Assembly (NCBI RefSeq): GCF_023101165.1
Contig: NZ_CP078076.1
Coordinates: forward strand, 2,666,001 to 2,730,000
Origin: Microbacterium sufflavum
GTDB taxonomy: Bacteria > Actinomycetota > Actinomycetes > Actinomycetales > Microbacteriaceae
DNA length: 64,000 nucleotides
Direction of reading: 5' to 3'
Shown here: positions 33,426 to 43,343 of the stretch, one piece after another
How positions within the stretch are numbered: position 1 is the first letter of the stretch
How the letters are laid out: each line of letters begins with the position of its first letter
The notes under the pieces: model-generated
Seen by the model: only the letters and a program-made list of their open reading frames with translations
Told to the model about the DNA's origin: nothing
Database searches by the model: none
Program-made: the position numbers and the translations under genes

Positions 33426-36400
33426 ATGCATCTGAAGAGCCTGACGCTCAAGGGGTTCAAGTCGTTCGCCCAGCCGACGAGCTTCGTCTTCGAGCCCGGC
33501 GTGACCTGCATCGTGGGTCCGAACGGCTCCGGCAAGTCCAACGTGGTCGACGCCCTCGCCTGGGTCATGGGGGAGCAGGGCGCGAAGACCCTCCGCGGCG
33601 GCAAGATGGAGGACGTCATCTTCGCCGGCACCTCCACGCGAGGGCCCCTCGGGCGAGCGGAGGTGCAGCTCACGATCGACAACGCCGATGGAGCACTGCC
33701 GATCGAGTACGCCGAGGTCACGATCAGCCGCACGCTGTTCCGCAACGGATCGAGCGAGTACGCGATCAACGGCGAGGGCTGCCGACTGCTCGACGTGCAG
33801 GAGCTCCTGAGCGACTCGGGTCTCGGCCGCGAGATGCATGTGATCGTGGGTCAGGGGCGCCTCGACACCGTGCTGCAGGCGTCGCCGGAGGATCGCCGTG
33901 GCTTCATCGAGGAGGCGGCGGGGATCCTCAAGCACCGACGCCGCAAGGAGAAGACCCTCCGCAAGCTCGACGCCATGGAGGCCAACCTGACGCGTCTGAG
34001 CGACCTGGCCGGTGAGATCCGGCGGCAGCTGAAGCCGCTGGGCCGTCAGGCCGAGATCGCCAGGGAGGCCCAGACGATCGCGGCCGTGGTGCGCGATGCG
34101 AAGGCCCGGCTGTTCGCGGACGACGTGGTCGCCCTGCGCACGGCCCTGGCTGACCACACCCGCACGGAGCAGGAGCGTCACACGGAGCGCCTCGTGCTGT
34201 CGGATCAGGCCGAGGCGGTGCGTGCGAGCATCGCGCGGCTCGAGAAGGACCAGAACTCTGTCGCCGTCGATGCGGCGCGCGGCGTGGCCTTCGGGCTCGA
34301 GCAGGTCCAGGAGCGCATGCGGGGGCTGTACACCCTCGCCAATCAGCGTCTTGCTCTGCTCGGCTCGGAGGAGGACGATGCCGCCGTGACCGCGGTCACG
34401 GTGACGCAGGCGACGATCGACGAGGCGAAGGACGACATCGACACGATCTCCTCGGGGCTGGGCGATGCGCAGGATGCCGCGGTCGCGGCGAGCCGTGAGG
34501 TCGTGCACGCCAGGGCGGAGCTCGACACGCTCGACGTCGACATCGCGGAGCAGAGCGCGCTCGTGTCGGAGTATGACATGCGCCTGACGGCCCTGCGCGG
34601 TACGGCTGATGCGGCGGCGTCGGCCCTTGCCGCGGTGCGTGGTGCCGTGCTGCGCCAGGAGAATGCGCTCGAAGCGGCGAACGAACGGCGGCGGGAGGCG
34701 GCGGAGGCACTGGAGGCGATCGAGGACGCCGAGGCACCGCAGGGCACAGCCGTCGAGCACGCTGCCGCCTATGAGAGCGCGCAGCGGGCGGCGACGGCGG
34801 CGGAGGCCGAGCGCGAGACGCTGCGCGAACGGCTCCACGCCGCGGAGCGCGAGGTCGACTCGCTCACGGCGAAGGCGGCGGCGCTGAGCAGCGCGCTGTC
34901 GCTGTCCGGTGGTGCCGCCGAGATCGTGAAGGCCGGTGGCGCGGGAGTCCGCGGACTGGTCGGCGACGCGGTGCAGGTCAGGCCGGGGTTCGAGGCGGCG
35001 ATCGCCGCGGTCCTCGGTCCGCTCGCGGAGGGCGTGCTGATCGACAGCGCGGACGCCGCGTTCACGCTGGCTGCCCTGGCCGCGGCGGAGCGCCGTGGGG
35101 TCGTGGATTTCGTGGTGGCGGATGCGCTGCGCCCCGAGTCGACCGCGCATCCCGTCGACGGTGTCACGTCCGCGATCGACGTGGTGACCGCACCCGACGG
35201 CGTCCTGGGCATCCTGTCGCATGTCCTGATCGCCGAAGACCTCGATGCGGCGCGCTCGGCGCGAGCCGCTCTGGACGCGCTGTCCGACACGCGGACGACG
35301 ATCGTGACGACCAGCGGCGAGGTGATCACCGCGCAGACGCTGCGCACGGGCTCCGGTGGTGAGCGGTCGCGTCTCGAGCTCGCGGCCGAGCGCGACGCGG
35401 CGACGGAGCGGCTCGCCGAGATCCAGATCGTCGTCGACTCGCTCCGGGAGGCGCGGATCGAGGCGGACGAGCAGGTGGAGGCGACACGGCGTCAGGCCAA
35501 GGACGCGTTGCGGGCGCTGCGCGAGCACGATGCCGCCCTGGCCACGCACGCCGAGCAGGTCAACCGCGTCACGGTGCGGCACGAGTCCGCCGTGGCCGAG
35601 TGCGAGCGCCTGGAGTCGGGGCTCGCGCAGGCCCAGGCTGCAGTCGCGGATGCCGAGGCGAAGGCGGAGTCGGCCCGTGCGGAGCTCGACGAGGCCGTGG
35701 CCGCGCCGCGTCCCGTGCTGGACGCGTCTGCCCGCGACGGTCTGCTCGAGGCTCTCGAGCTCGCCCGCGAGGGAGAGGTGCGCGCGCGGCTCGAGGTCGA
35801 GACGCTGCGCGAGAGGGTGCGTGCGGCGCAGGCGAGGGTCGCGACGCTCGAACGGCAGCGCGAGCAGGAGCGGGACGCCGCCGCCGAGGCCGCCCGCCGT
35901 GCAGTGATCCGTCGGGCACAGCGGGAGGCCGCCTCCGGGGTGGCAGAGGAGCTTCCGCGCATCCTTGACTCGCTCGACCGCTCGGTGACCGAGGCCCGTG
36001 TGGCTCTCGCCGAGGCGGAGGCCGCCAGAGCAGCGCAGAACGAGGAGCTGGTGGCGCTCCGGAAGCAGGAGACGTCGCTGCGCGAGCGGCTCGCCGGCCT
36101 CACCGAGAGCGTGCACGGCCTGGAGCTGCAGATCCACGAGAAGAAGCTCCACCTGCACAGCCTGCTGGAGCGTGTGTCCTCCGAGCTGTCGCTCGACGAA
36201 GATATTCTCGTTGCGGAATATGGACCTGATCAGCTCGTTCCTCGCGATCCCGGAGTGGAGCCCCCTGCGGACGAACTGCTCGACGACACGGCGATCCCGT
36301 TCGATCGTCGTATCCAGCAGCGCCGACTGGCCGAGGCCGAGCGGAAGCTCGCCCAGCTGGGCCGCGTCAATCCGCTCGCGCTGGAGGAGTTCGCCGCGCT

Positions 36401-36974
36401 CGAGCAGCGCCACGCCTTCCTGACGGAGCAGCTCGCCGACCTGACCCAGACCCGTCAGGATCTGCTGACGATCATCGCGGACCTCGACGAGCGGATGCAG
36501 ACCATCTTCGCCAGTGCGTTCGAGGACACCAAGGAGGCGTTCGGTCAGGTCTTCCCGCTGCTGTTCCCCGGTGGGACGGGGAGCATCTCCCTGACCGACC
36601 CGGACAACATGCTCACGACCGGCATCGAGGTCTCGGTGCGGCCCGTCGGGAAGAAGATCGAGCGCCTGTCGCTGCTCTCCGGAGGGGAGCGGTCGCTGGC
36701 CGCTGTCGCGCTGCTGGTGGCGATCTTCAAGGCGCGTCCCAGCCCGTTCTACATCCTCGACGAGGTGGAGGCGGCTCTCGACGATGCGAACCTCGGCCGG
36801 CTGCTCACCGTGTTCGAGCAGCTGCGGGAGACATCTCAGCTCCTGGTGATCACGCACCAGAAGCGCACGATGGAGATCGCCGACGCGCTGTACGGCGTCT
36901 CGATGCGCCAGGACGGTGTGTCCGCTGTCGTCGGTCAGCGCGTCGGTGACCGCGCCGCCGCCGCGGCGAGCTGA
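33426..36974 (+). CDS. smc: Chromosome segregation protein SMC
   Basis: Structural maintenance of chromosomes ATPase that compacts and organises the nucleoid with ScpA/ScpB. It is 1182 residues. Walker A GPNGSGKS is at 31-38, followed by coiled coil to about 490 and the hinge from ~495 to 650 (GVRGLVGDAVQVRPGFEAAI). A return coiled coil runs to ~1000. The signature LSGGERS is near 1084 and Walker B FYILDEVEAALDDAN follows. Codons at 36198-36250 (encoding EDILVAEYGPDQLVP) are A/T-rich and hold an inverted repeat, in contrast with the rest of the gene. ftsY follows 35 bases later. Confidence 0.97.
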   Translation: MHLKSLTLKGFKSFAQPTSFVFEPGVTCIVGPNGSGKSNVVDALAWVMGEQGAKTLRGGKMEDVIFAGTSTRGPLGRAEVQLTIDNADGALPIEYAEVTISRTLFRNGSSEYAINGEGCRLLDVQELLSDSGLGREMHVIVGQGRLDTVLQASPEDRRGFIEEAAGILKHRRRKEKTLRKLDAMEANLTRLSDLAGEIRRQLKPLGRQAEIAREAQTIAAVVRDAKARLFADDVVALRTALADHTRTEQERHTERLVLSDQAEAVRASIARLEKDQNSVAVDAARGVAFGLEQVQERMRGLYTLANQRLALLGSEEDDAAVTAVTVTQATIDEAKDDIDTISSGLGDAQDAAVAASREVVHARAELDTLDVDIAEQSALVSEYDMRLTALRGTADAAASALAAVRGAVLRQENALEAANERRREAAEALEAIEDAEAPQGTAVEHAAAYESAQRAATAAEAERETLRERLHAAEREVDSLTAKAAALSSALSLSGGAAEIVKAGGAGVRGLVGDAVQVRPGFEAAIAAVLGPLAEGVLIDSADAAFTLAALAAAERRGVVDFVVADALRPESTAHPVDGVTSAIDVVTAPDGVLGILSHVLIAEDLDAARSARAALDALSDTRTTIVTTSGEVITAQTLRTGSGGERSRLELAAERDAATERLAEIQIVVDSLREARIEADEQVEATRRQAKDALRALREHDAALATHAEQVNRVTVRHESAVAECERLESGLAQAQAAVADAEAKAESARAELDEAVAAPRPVLDASARDGLLEALELAREGEVRARLEVETLRERVRAAQARVATLERQREQERDAAAEAARRAVIRRAQREAASGVAEELPRILDSLDRSVTEARVALAEAEAARAAQNEELVALRKQETSLRERLAGLTESVHGLELQIHEKKLHLHSLLERVSSELSLDEDILVAEYGPDQLVPRDPGVEPPADELLDDTAIPFDRRIQQRRLAEAERKLAQLGRVNPLALEEFAALEQRHAFLTEQLADLTQTRQDLLTIIADLDERMQTIFASAFEDTKEAFGQVFPLLFPGGTGSISLTDPDNMLTTGIEVSVRPVGKKIERLSLLSGGERSLAAVALLVAIFKARPSPFYILDEVEAALDDANLGRLLTVFEQLRETSQLLVITHQKRTMEIADALYGVSMRQDGVSAVVGQRVGDRAAAAAS
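36202..36221. repeat. Inverted repeat in an A/T-rich island of smc
   Basis: ATATTC (36202-36207) and GAATAT (36216-36221) are perfect inverted arms with an eight-base spacer TCGTTGCG. It lies within codons of atypical composition. Function unknown. Confidence 0.5.
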
Positions 36975-36997
36975 CCGGCGTAGCGAACCGCTACCCG

Positions 36998-37003
36998 TAG
37001 GCT
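36998..37003 (+). promoter_or_regulatory. -10 box of ftsY
   Basis: TAGGCT, six bases before the ftsY ATG. The six bases are all G, which could also act weakly in ribosome binding. Confidence 0.6.
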
Positions 37004-37009
37004 GGGGGG

Positions 37010-37882
37010 ATGGCAGAGAAGTCCTGGTCTCTCGGTCGCGCCCTGCGCGGCATGTTCGTCAAGCCCACGATCGATGAGACGACGTGGGAAGACCTGGAGA
37101 CCGCCCTGATCACGGCCGACTTCGGGCCGGACATCAGCGAGCGCATCGTCGACGAGCTCCGCGACAAGGTCGCGAAGTACCGCACGACCGACCCCCGCGA
37201 CCTCCAGCGCATGCTGCGCGAGACGCTCGAGGAGCACTTCGCGAAGTTCGACACGACGCTCAAGCTCACCGAGCGCCCGGCCGTCGTGCTCGTCGTCGGC
37301 GTCAACGGGGTCGGGAAGACCACCACGATCGGCAAGTTCACCAAGTTCCTGCGCGGCTACCAGCGCAGCGTCGTGGTGGGGGCCGCCGACACGTTCCGTG
37401 CCGCCGCCGTGGACCAGCTCGCCACGTGGGCGCAGCGCGGAGGGGCGGCGATCGTCCGCCCGCAGCACGAGGGGCAGGACCCGGCGTCTGTGGCGTTCCA
37501 GACCGTGGAGTACGCCAAGCGCGAGGGCATGGAGATCGCGATCATCGACACGGCCGGTCGTCTGCACACCAAGGGCGGGCTGATGGACGAGCTCGGCAAG
37601 ATCCGCCGGGTCGTGGAGAAGCAGGCCCCGATCAGCGAGGTTCTGCTGGTTCTCGACGCGACGACGGGGCAGAACGGGGTCATGCAGGCGGAGACGTTCC
37701 TGCAGCACGCCGGTGTCACCGGGCTCGTGCTGACCAAGCTCGACGGGTCGGCCAAGGGCGGCTTCGTTCTCGCGGTTCAGGAGCGCACCGGGATCCCGGT
37801 GAAGCTGCTCGGACAGGGCGAGGGCATCGACGATCTGACCGGTTTCACCCCGCACGTGTTCGTGCAGGCGCTGGTCGGCTGA
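37010..37882 (+). CDS. ftsY: Signal recognition particle receptor FtsY
   Basis: SRP receptor GTPase that docks ribosome-nascent chains to the Sec translocon. It is 290 residues, so the acidic A domain of E. coli FtsY is absent and only the NG domain remains. Motifs: GVNGVGKTTTIGK (G1), DTFRAAAVDQLATWA, DTAGRLHTKGGLMDEL and TKLDGSAKGG. Its partner ffh lies 3 kb downstream. Membrane association must rely on the short N-terminal helix (SWSLGRALRGMF). Confidence 0.97.
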   Translation: MAEKSWSLGRALRGMFVKPTIDETTWEDLETALITADFGPDISERIVDELRDKVAKYRTTDPRDLQRMLRETLEEHFAKFDTTLKLTERPAVVLVVGVNGVGKTTTIGKFTKFLRGYQRSVVVGAADTFRAAAVDQLATWAQRGGAAIVRPQHEGQDPASVAFQTVEYAKREGMEIAIIDTAGRLHTKGGLMDELGKIRRVVEKQAPISEVLLVLDATTGQNGVMQAETFLQHAGVTGLVLTKLDGSAKGGFVLAVQERTGIPVKLLGQGEGIDDLTGFTPHVFVQALVG

Positions 37883-37925
37883 CACAGGGCTACCGCCCTG
37901 AGCACGAGGCTGGTTTCATAGCGTT

Positions 37926-38426
37926 ATGGCGATCGAACACGACTACTTCGGACTGCTGTCGTCGGGCCCCGACGGCTCGATCTTCTGGTCGGAGACCGTC
38001 GAGCTCGGTGACCAGAGCGTGACGGTCGACCTCACCGCTCCGGACCAGGACGACGTGTCCGCTGATGCCCTCGACATCGCCGCCGCGCTGATCGCGGGAC
38101 TGGAGAACGTCGACGCCACGGCCCGCCGCGGCATGTTGTCCGAGGTGGATGACCGGACGAGCGAGGTGACCGAGTACATCCTTCAGCAGCAGGAGGCCTT
38201 CGGCGACGACCTGCCGGACGTGCTGGTGGACGTGTCCGGCGATGCTGCGGTGGACATCATCCGCTCGCTGCGCCTGATGAGCATGACGATCCTGGCGGAC
38301 GAGCATGGCGGGTCCGAGCCCTTCGCGGTGCTCGAGTACGCGCTCGACGACAGTGCGACCGACGACGTGCTGCTCGTGAACCTCGGCTCGGACGGAAGCG
38401 TGCAGTCCGTGATGAGCGCTGACTGA
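37926..38426 (+). CDS. DUF2004-like protein
   Basis: A 166-residue acidic cytosolic protein. It begins MAIEHDYFGLLSSGPDGSIF, which is like the opening of DUF2004 proteins. A helical mid-section follows (DALDIAAALIAGLENVDATA, then EVTEYILQQQEAF). The C-terminus has alternating strands (SMTILADEHGG, FAVLEYALDD, DVLLVNLGSDGS). No catalytic motif is evident. A TAGCGT box lies only one base before the ATG, so it does not fit the usual leaderless spacing. Family call is tentative. Confidence 0.75.
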   Translation: MAIEHDYFGLLSSGPDGSIFWSETVELGDQSVTVDLTAPDQDDVSADALDIAAALIAGLENVDATARRGMLSEVDDRTSEVTEYILQQQEAFGDDLPDVLVDVSGDAAVDIIRSLRLMSMTILADEHGGSEPFAVLEYALDDSATDDVLLVNLGSDGSVQSVMSAD

Positions 38427-38446
38427 CCCGGCGCTCACCCCGCAGG

Positions 38447-39436
38447 TCACACGGCCTGGGCGAACCCGAGGTCGGCGCCCTCGGCGATGTGCGCGAGGTG
38501 CGGCGGGATCTCCCGCCCCTTCGAGACCATGGACTGCGCCCAGAGGCGTCCGGCACGGTACGAGGAGCGCACCAGCGGTCCGGCGAGCACCCCGAGGAAG
38601 CCGATCCGCTCCGCCTCCTCCTTGAACTCGACGAACTCGGCCGGCTTCACCCAGCGGGCGACGGGGAGGTGCCGCGGCGACGGCCGCAGGTACTGCGTGA
38701 TGGTGATGATGTCGCAGCCGGCGTCGTGAAGATCCTGCAGGGCCTGCACGACCTCCTCCGGCTCCTCGCCCATGCCCAGGATCAGGTTCGACTTGGTGAT
38801 GAGTCCCGCGTCGCGCGCCTGGGTCAGCACTCCCAGCGAGCGCTCGTAGCGGAAGGCCGGCCGGATGCGCTTGAAGATGCGCGGGACGGTCTCGACGTTG
38901 TGGGCGAACACCTCGGGCCGGGACTCGAACACGACGCCGAGCTGATCCGGGTCGCCGTTGAAGTCGGTGGCGAGCAGTTCGACGCCGGTGTTCGGGTTGA
39001 GGCGATGGATCTGGCGGACGGTCTCTGCGTTGAGCCAGGCACCGCCGTCGGGAAGGTCGTCGCGGGCGACGCACGTGACGGTGGCGTAGCGGAGGTTCAT
39101 GCGCACGACGCTCTCGGCGACGCGGCGTGGCTCGTCGGTGTCGTAGTCCGCGGGCTTGCCGGTGTCGATCTGACAGAAGTCGCAGCGCCGAGTGCACTGG
39201 GATCCGCCGATCAGGAAGGTCGCCTCGCGGTCCTCCCAGCACTCGAAGATGTTGGGACAGCCCGCTTCCTGGCACACGGTGTGGAGGTCTTCGCTCTTCA
39301 CGAGCGAGTGGAGGGCGGTGTACTCCGGCCCCATCTTGGCCTTGGTGCGGATCCACTCGGGCTTGCGCTCGATGGGGGTCTCGGCGTTGCGGATCTCGAG
39401 TCGGAGGAGCTTCCGGCCCTCGGGGGCGGCGGTCAT
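38447..39436 (-). CDS. lipA: Lipoyl synthase
   Basis: Radical SAM enzyme that inserts two sulfurs into octanoyl groups on lipoyl domains. It is 329 residues. The auxiliary 4Fe-4S cluster motif is [12 protein letters not shown] and the radical SAM cluster motif is CTRRCDFC. The conserved C-terminal serine ligand is in [10 protein letters not shown]. The ATG overlaps the lipB stop as ATGA, so octanoyl transfer and sulfur insertion are co-expressed. Confidence 0.97.
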   Translation of the reverse strand: MTAAPEGRKLLRLEIRNAETPIERKPEWIRTKAKMGPEYTALHSLVKSEDLHTVCQEAGCPNIFECWEDREATFLIGGSQCTRRCDFCQIDTGKPADYDTDEPRRVAESVVRMNLRYATVTCVARDDLPDGGAWLNAETVRQIHRLNPNTGVELLATDFNGDPDQLGVVFESRPEVFAHNVETVPRIFKRIRPAFRYERSLGVLTQARDAGLITKSNLILGMGEEPEEVVQALQDLHDAGCDIITITQYLRPSPRHLPVARWVKPAEFVEFKEEAERIGFLGVLAGPLVRSSYRAGRLWAQSMVSKGREIPPHLAHIAEGADLGFAQAV

Positions 39437-40086
39437 GCGGGGACTCCCGTCCGTGCGATGTCGGTGTATTCGGCGAGGAAGGCGGCGCGGACGGCGTCCA
39501 CGAGGTCGCGGGGTTCGACGACGGCTCCGGAGACCTCGCTGACCGTGGTCACACCGGCGTCGGTGATGCCGCACGGGATGATGTCGCGGAACGGTGCGAG
39601 CGAGTTGGCGCAGTTGATGGCGAAGCCGTGCATGGTCACGCCCTGCTGCACGCGCACCCCGATGGCGGCGACCTTGTCCTCGGAGAGGGGGCGGCGAACC
39701 CACACCCCGCTGCGACCGGGCACCTGGTAGCCGTCGACGCCGAACGGTCGCAGGACGTCGATCAGCAGATGCTCGAGCCGGCGCACGTGCGCGACGACAT
39801 CCATGGGCTCAGGGAGGCGGACGATCGGGTAGCCGACCAGCTGCCCCGGGCCGTGCCAGGTGATCTTGCCGCCGCGGTCGACGTCGACCACGGGGGTGCC
39901 GTCCTGCGGTCGCTCGTGCGGCTCGGTGCGCTTGCCCGCCGTGTAGACGGCCTCGTGTTCGAGCAGGATCAGCGTGTCCGGACGCGCGCCGGAGAGCACA
40001 TCGGCGTGCACGCGGCGCTGCAGGTCCCAGCCGTCGAGGTACGGCACGGGGGTCGGGGAGAACCCGGGGGTGAGGATGTCGAGCAT
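39433..40086 (-). CDS. lipB: Octanoyltransferase
   Basis: Moves octanoate from acyl carrier protein to lipoyl domains. It is 217 residues from the ATG at 40086, preceded by GGAGG nine bases upstream. Motifs: [37 protein letters not shown], the lysine-bearing [11 protein letters not shown] and the cysteine nucleophile in [16 protein letters not shown]. It forms an operon with lipA and diverges from a TetR regulator. Confidence 0.96.
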   Translation of the reverse strand: MLDILTPGFSPTPVPYLDGWDLQRRVHADVLSGARPDTLILLEHEAVYTAGKRTEPHERPQDGTPVVDVDRGGKITWHGPGQLVGYPIVRLPEPMDVVAHVRRLEHLLIDVLRPFGVDGYQVPGRSGVWVRRPLSEDKVAAIGVRVQQGVTMHGFAINCANSLAPFRDIIPCGITDAGVTTVSEVSGAVVEPRDLVDAVRAAFLAEYTDIARTGVPA

Positions 40087-40107
40087 GGAGTCTCGCCTCC
40101 GAAATAG

Positions 40108-40122
40108 TTGGATTGCGTCTAA
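40108..40122. promoter_or_regulatory. Candidate operator between lipB and the TetR gene
   Basis: An imperfect inverted repeat, TTGGA-TTGCG-TCTAA (TTRGA/TCYAA), directly next to a minus-strand -10-like TATTCT (40127-40122). A bound TetR protein could control lipBA. Positional inference only. Confidence 0.35.
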
Positions 40123-40167
40123 GAATACGCCCTGTGGTGACTCCCGAGCGCGACTCGCCGCGCGCGG

Positions 40168-40173
40168 TAGCGT
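40168..40173 (+). promoter_or_regulatory. -10 box of the TetR gene
   Basis: TAGCGT, six bases before the ATG at 40180; leaderless arrangement. Confidence 0.6.
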
Positions 40174-40179
40174 GAGGGT

Positions 40180-40767
40180 ATGAACTCCACCGGCCGCGCT
40201 GGCCGCCCGAAGGCGTCGTCGCGCGAGACGCTCGCGGAGGCGGCGTGCGAGCTGTTCCTGGAGCGCGGGTACGACGCCACGTCGGTCGCCGACATCACGC
40301 AGCGCGCCGGGGTGAGCCGCTCCAGCTTCTTCAACTACTTCACCTCCAAGAGCGACGTGCTGTGGTCCGCCGTGGACGAGCGCATCGAGGAGGCCGTCGA
40401 CCGCCTGCAGGGTCTCGGGCGCGAGGCGGACGGCGACGCCGTGCGCGGGATCCTGCGGGGCATCGTGCGGGACTTCGCGCCGGACCCGCTCGCGCTCGCT
40501 CTGCGCAACGCCGGCGCGATGGGGCTGCAGGAGGAACTCGTCCGCGACACCGGTGTGCGCCTGGCGCGGCTGTCGGAGGCGATCGCCACCGCGGCCCGTG
40601 GCTCCGGCGTCGACGTGATCAGGGCGGACATCCTCGGCGCAGCCCTCGCGGCCGCCGTGTTCTCCGCGTTGCGCGTGTGGGCCGAGCAGGGCGCGGGGCG
40701 CGGAACCCCGCAGGCCGTGCTCGACGACGCCCTCGGCGCGATCCACGACCTCCCGTGGTCCGGCTGA
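40180..40767 (+). CDS. TetR/AcrR-family transcriptional regulator
   Basis: A 195-residue regulator. The N-terminal helix-turn-helix is complete: [40 protein letters not shown] and TSKSDVLW. The C-terminal ligand domain is all-helical with no recognisable signature. It is divergent from lipBA and 36 bases upstream of ffh. The closest plausible target is lipBA, through the inverted repeat at 40108-40122; ligand unknown. Confidence 0.92.
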   Translation: MNSTGRAGRPKASSRETLAEAACELFLERGYDATSVADITQRAGVSRSSFFNYFTSKSDVLWSAVDERIEEAVDRLQGLGREADGDAVRGILRGIVRDFAPDPLALALRNAGAMGLQEELVRDTGVRLARLSEAIATAARGSGVDVIRADILGAALAAAVFSALRVWAEQGAGRGTPQAVLDDALGAIHDLPWSG

Positions 40768-40803
40768 GCGAGTCGTCGGCGCTCGCGTAGAATCGGGAGC
40801 ACC

Positions 40804-42360
40804 ATGGCTACCTTTGGAACGCTCTCCGACCGTCTCACCGAGACCTTCCGCAACCTCCGCACGAAGGGGAAGCTCACCGCCGCCGACGTCGACGGCACCG
40901 TGCGCGAGATCCGTCGCGCGCTGCTCGACGCGGACGTCGCTCTTGCGGTCGTCAAGGACTTCACGGCGAAGGTGCGCGAGCGCGCGCTCGGCGACGAGGT
41001 CAACAAGGCGCTGAACCCCGCCCAGCAGGTCGTGCAGATCGTGAACGAGGAGCTCGTGCAGATCCTCGGCGGGGAACAGCGTCGTCTGCAGTTCGCCAAG
41101 ACGGCGCCGACCGTCATCATGCTCGCCGGGCTCCAGGGCTCCGGAAAGACGACGTTCGCCGGCAAGCTCGCGAAGCAGCTGGAGGGGGAGGGGCACACCC
41201 CGCTCCTGGTCGCCGCCGACCTGCAGCGTCCGAATGCCGTCAACCAGCTGCAGGTCGTCGCGGAGCAGGCCGGTGCGACCGTGTACGCACCCGAGCCGGG
41301 CAACGGCGTCGGCGATCCGGTGAAGGTGTCGCGCGACGGCGTGGAGCACGCCCGTCGCCAGCAGCATGACGTGGTGATCATCGACACCGCCGGACGCCTC
41401 GGTGTCGACGCCGAGCTGATGAAGCAGGCCGCCGACATCCGCAAGGCGGTCGACCCGGACGAGGTGCTGTTCGTCATCGACGCGATGATCGGTCAGGATG
41501 CGGTCAACACGGCGAAGGCCTTCCAGGAGGGCGTCGACTTCACCGGCGTCGTCCTGTCGAAGCTCGACGGTGACGCCCGCGGTGGTGCGGCGCTCTCGGT
41601 CGCCTCCGTCACCGGCCGGCCGATCATCTTCGCCTCGACCGGTGAGCGCCTCGAAGACCTCGAGCCGTTCCACCCCGACCGCATGGCGAGCCGCATCCTC
41701 GACCTCGGCGACATCCTGACCCTGATCGAGCAGGCGCAGCAGGCGTTCGACGAGGAAGAGGCGCTGAAGGTCGCCGAGAAGCTCGCCAACGAGGCCTTCA
41801 CGCTGGAGGACTTCCTCGAGCAGCTGCAGCAGATGAAGAAGATGGGCTCGATGAAGAAGATGCTCGGCATGCTGCCGGGCATGGGCCAGATGAAGCAGCA
41901 GCTGGAGGACTTCGACGAGCGGGAGATCGATCGCACCGAGGCGATCATCCGCTCGATGACGCCGGGGGAGCGGCGTAACCCCAAGATCTTGAACGGGTCG
42001 CGTCGTCTGCGCATCGCCCGGGGCTCCGGCATGACCGTGACCGACGTGAACCAGCTGGTGCAGCGTTTCGACCAGGCGGCGAAGATGATGAAGACGGTCG
42101 CGCGCGGTGGCACGCCGAACATCCCCGGCATGGGTCCCGTGCCCGGCATGGGCAAGCCGGGAGCGTCGTCCAAGCGCGGCAAGAAGGGCAAGGGGTCTCA
42201 GGGACGCTCGCGCTCGGGTAACCCCGCCAAGCGGGCGGCCGAGAACGCTGGCCTGGCAGCATCCGCCTCCGCGAACGGCTCGGGCTTCGGTCTCGGCGGA
42301 GCTCCTGCGCCCACCGAGGCGGATCTCGCCGAGATCCAGAAGCTCTTCGGCAAGAGCTGA
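40804..42360 (+). CDS. ffh: Signal recognition particle protein Ffh
   Basis: SRP54 GTPase that binds signal sequences and 4.5S RNA. It is 518 residues. The NG domain has [28 protein letters not shown] and [14 protein letters not shown]. The methionine-rich M domain begins around residue 330 ([20 protein letters not shown]) and has the RNA-binding [12 protein letters not shown]. The C-terminus is a low-complexity Lys/Gly/Ser tail ([18 protein letters not shown]) then Ala-rich, longer than in E. coli. A TAGAAT box ten bases before the ATG suggests a very short leader. Confidence 0.97.
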   Translation: MATFGTLSDRLTETFRNLRTKGKLTAADVDGTVREIRRALLDADVALAVVKDFTAKVRERALGDEVNKALNPAQQVVQIVNEELVQILGGEQRRLQFAKTAPTVIMLAGLQGSGKTTFAGKLAKQLEGEGHTPLLVAADLQRPNAVNQLQVVAEQAGATVYAPEPGNGVGDPVKVSRDGVEHARRQQHDVVIIDTAGRLGVDAELMKQAADIRKAVDPDEVLFVIDAMIGQDAVNTAKAFQEGVDFTGVVLSKLDGDARGGAALSVASVTGRPIIFASTGERLEDLEPFHPDRMASRILDLGDILTLIEQAQQAFDEEEALKVAEKLANEAFTLEDFLEQLQQMKKMGSMKKMLGMLPGMGQMKQQLEDFDEREIDRTEAIIRSMTPGERRNPKILNGSRRLRIARGSGMTVTDVNQLVQRFDQAAKMMKTVARGGTPNIPGMGPVPGMGKPGASSKRGKKGKGSQGRSRSGNPAKRAAENAGLAASASANGSGFGLGGAPAPTEADLAEIQKLFGKS

Positions 42361-42363
42361 TCC

Positions 42364-43278
42364 TCAGGCGCGTGCCGCCGGCACCGGTGGCTCCTCGCCG
42401 ATCGTCGGCGTCGTCGGTGTTCGCCGTGGCCGCGCCGTCAGCTGTCCCACCACGAGCGCACCCAGAGCGAGGGCCAGTCCGACGCCCTGAACCGCGGTGA
42501 AGCTCTCCCCGAGGACGATGACGCCCAGCAGTGCGGCCACGAGCGGCGAGAGCAGGGCGAGCAGGCCGGGCGCGATCACCGGCAACTGCTGGATGCCCCG
42601 GAACCAGAGGGTGTAGGCGACGATGCCCCCGACCGTACCCAGCCAGAGGTAGCCCAGCGCTGCGGCCCCGTCGATGGACGACGGCACGCCCTCCACGGCG
42701 AGGGTCATGGGAAGCAGGAGCAGACCACCCGCGGTGAGCTGCCATCCGGCGTAGACCACGGGGCCGATGTCCCGCGGACGGCCCCAGCGCTTGGTGAGGA
42801 TCATGCCGAGGCCCGTCGCGGTGACGCCGCCGAGCGCCGCGAGCACGCCCCAGAGGTCGAGCTGCGCCGCCGGACCGAGGACGACCAGTGCGACACCGCC
42901 CGCTCCGGTCACGGCGGCCGCGGCGGACACCGCCCTGATCCGCTCCTGGAGCACCAGGGTACCCAGCACCAGCACGATGAGCGGCTGCGCCCCTGCGACC
43001 GCGGCGGCGACCCCGCCGGGCAGCCGCTCGGCGGCGAGGAACAGCAACGGGAAGAACGCGCCGATGTTGAGCGCGCCCAGCACGAGCATCTTCGGCCACC
43101 ACGTGCCGCGCGGCAGGCGACGAGCGAGAAGCACGGCCACGAGACCCGCCGGGAGCGAGCGGAGCAGCCCCGCGAACAGCGGGTGGCCAGGAGGGAGGAG
43201 CTCGGTCGTGACGAGGTAGGTCGTGCCCCACGACAGCGGGGCCAGAGCGGTCAGCAGCACGGTGCGCCATCTGTTCAT
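42364..43278 (-). CDS. EamA-family (DMT) transporter
   Basis: A 304-residue permease with ten predicted membrane segments in two EamA repeats. The first repeat starts TVLLTALAPLSWGTTYLVTT, the second DLWGVLAALGGVTATGLGMI. The paired ends PLIVLVLGTLVLQERI and SPLVAALLGVIVLGESF are the characteristic repeat signatures. Such proteins export amino acids or other small metabolites. It is divergent from a LysR regulator, the usual arrangement for a regulator/exporter pair. It ends three bases from the ffh stop. Confidence 0.92.
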   Translation of the reverse strand: MNRWRTVLLTALAPLSWGTTYLVTTELLPPGHPLFAGLLRSLPAGLVAVLLARRLPRGTWWPKMLVLGALNIGAFFPLLFLAAERLPGGVAAAVAGAQPLIVLVLGTLVLQERIRAVSAAAAVTGAGGVALVVLGPAAQLDLWGVLAALGGVTATGLGMILTKRWGRPRDIGPVVYAGWQLTAGGLLLLPMTLAVEGVPSSIDGAAALGYLWLGTVGGIVAYTLWFRGIQQLPVIAPGLLALLSPLVAALLGVIVLGESFTAVQGVGLALALGALVVGQLTARPRRTPTTPTIGEEPPVPAARA

Positions 43279-43343
43279 GGCTCCAGCGTGGGGGCTTCCC
43301 GCGCATGAGTCCAACGCGGGCTTGTCATCGTATCCATGAGGCG

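Noticed and set aside
36202..36221. ParB (parS) or dif site in smc
   Set aside because: The repeat ATATTC-N8-GAATAT does not match the parS consensus (TGTTTCACGTGAAACA) or a dif core.
33294..36857. Minus-strand open frame of ~1190 codons opposite smc
   Set aside because: Shadow of smc caused by the GC-rich codon pattern. It would also overlap the promoter of the short peptide gene.
37914..37926. Leaderless promoter for the DUF2004-like gene
   Set aside because: TAGCGT is only one base from the ATG; a shifted TTTCAT fits the spacing but is a poor -10 box.
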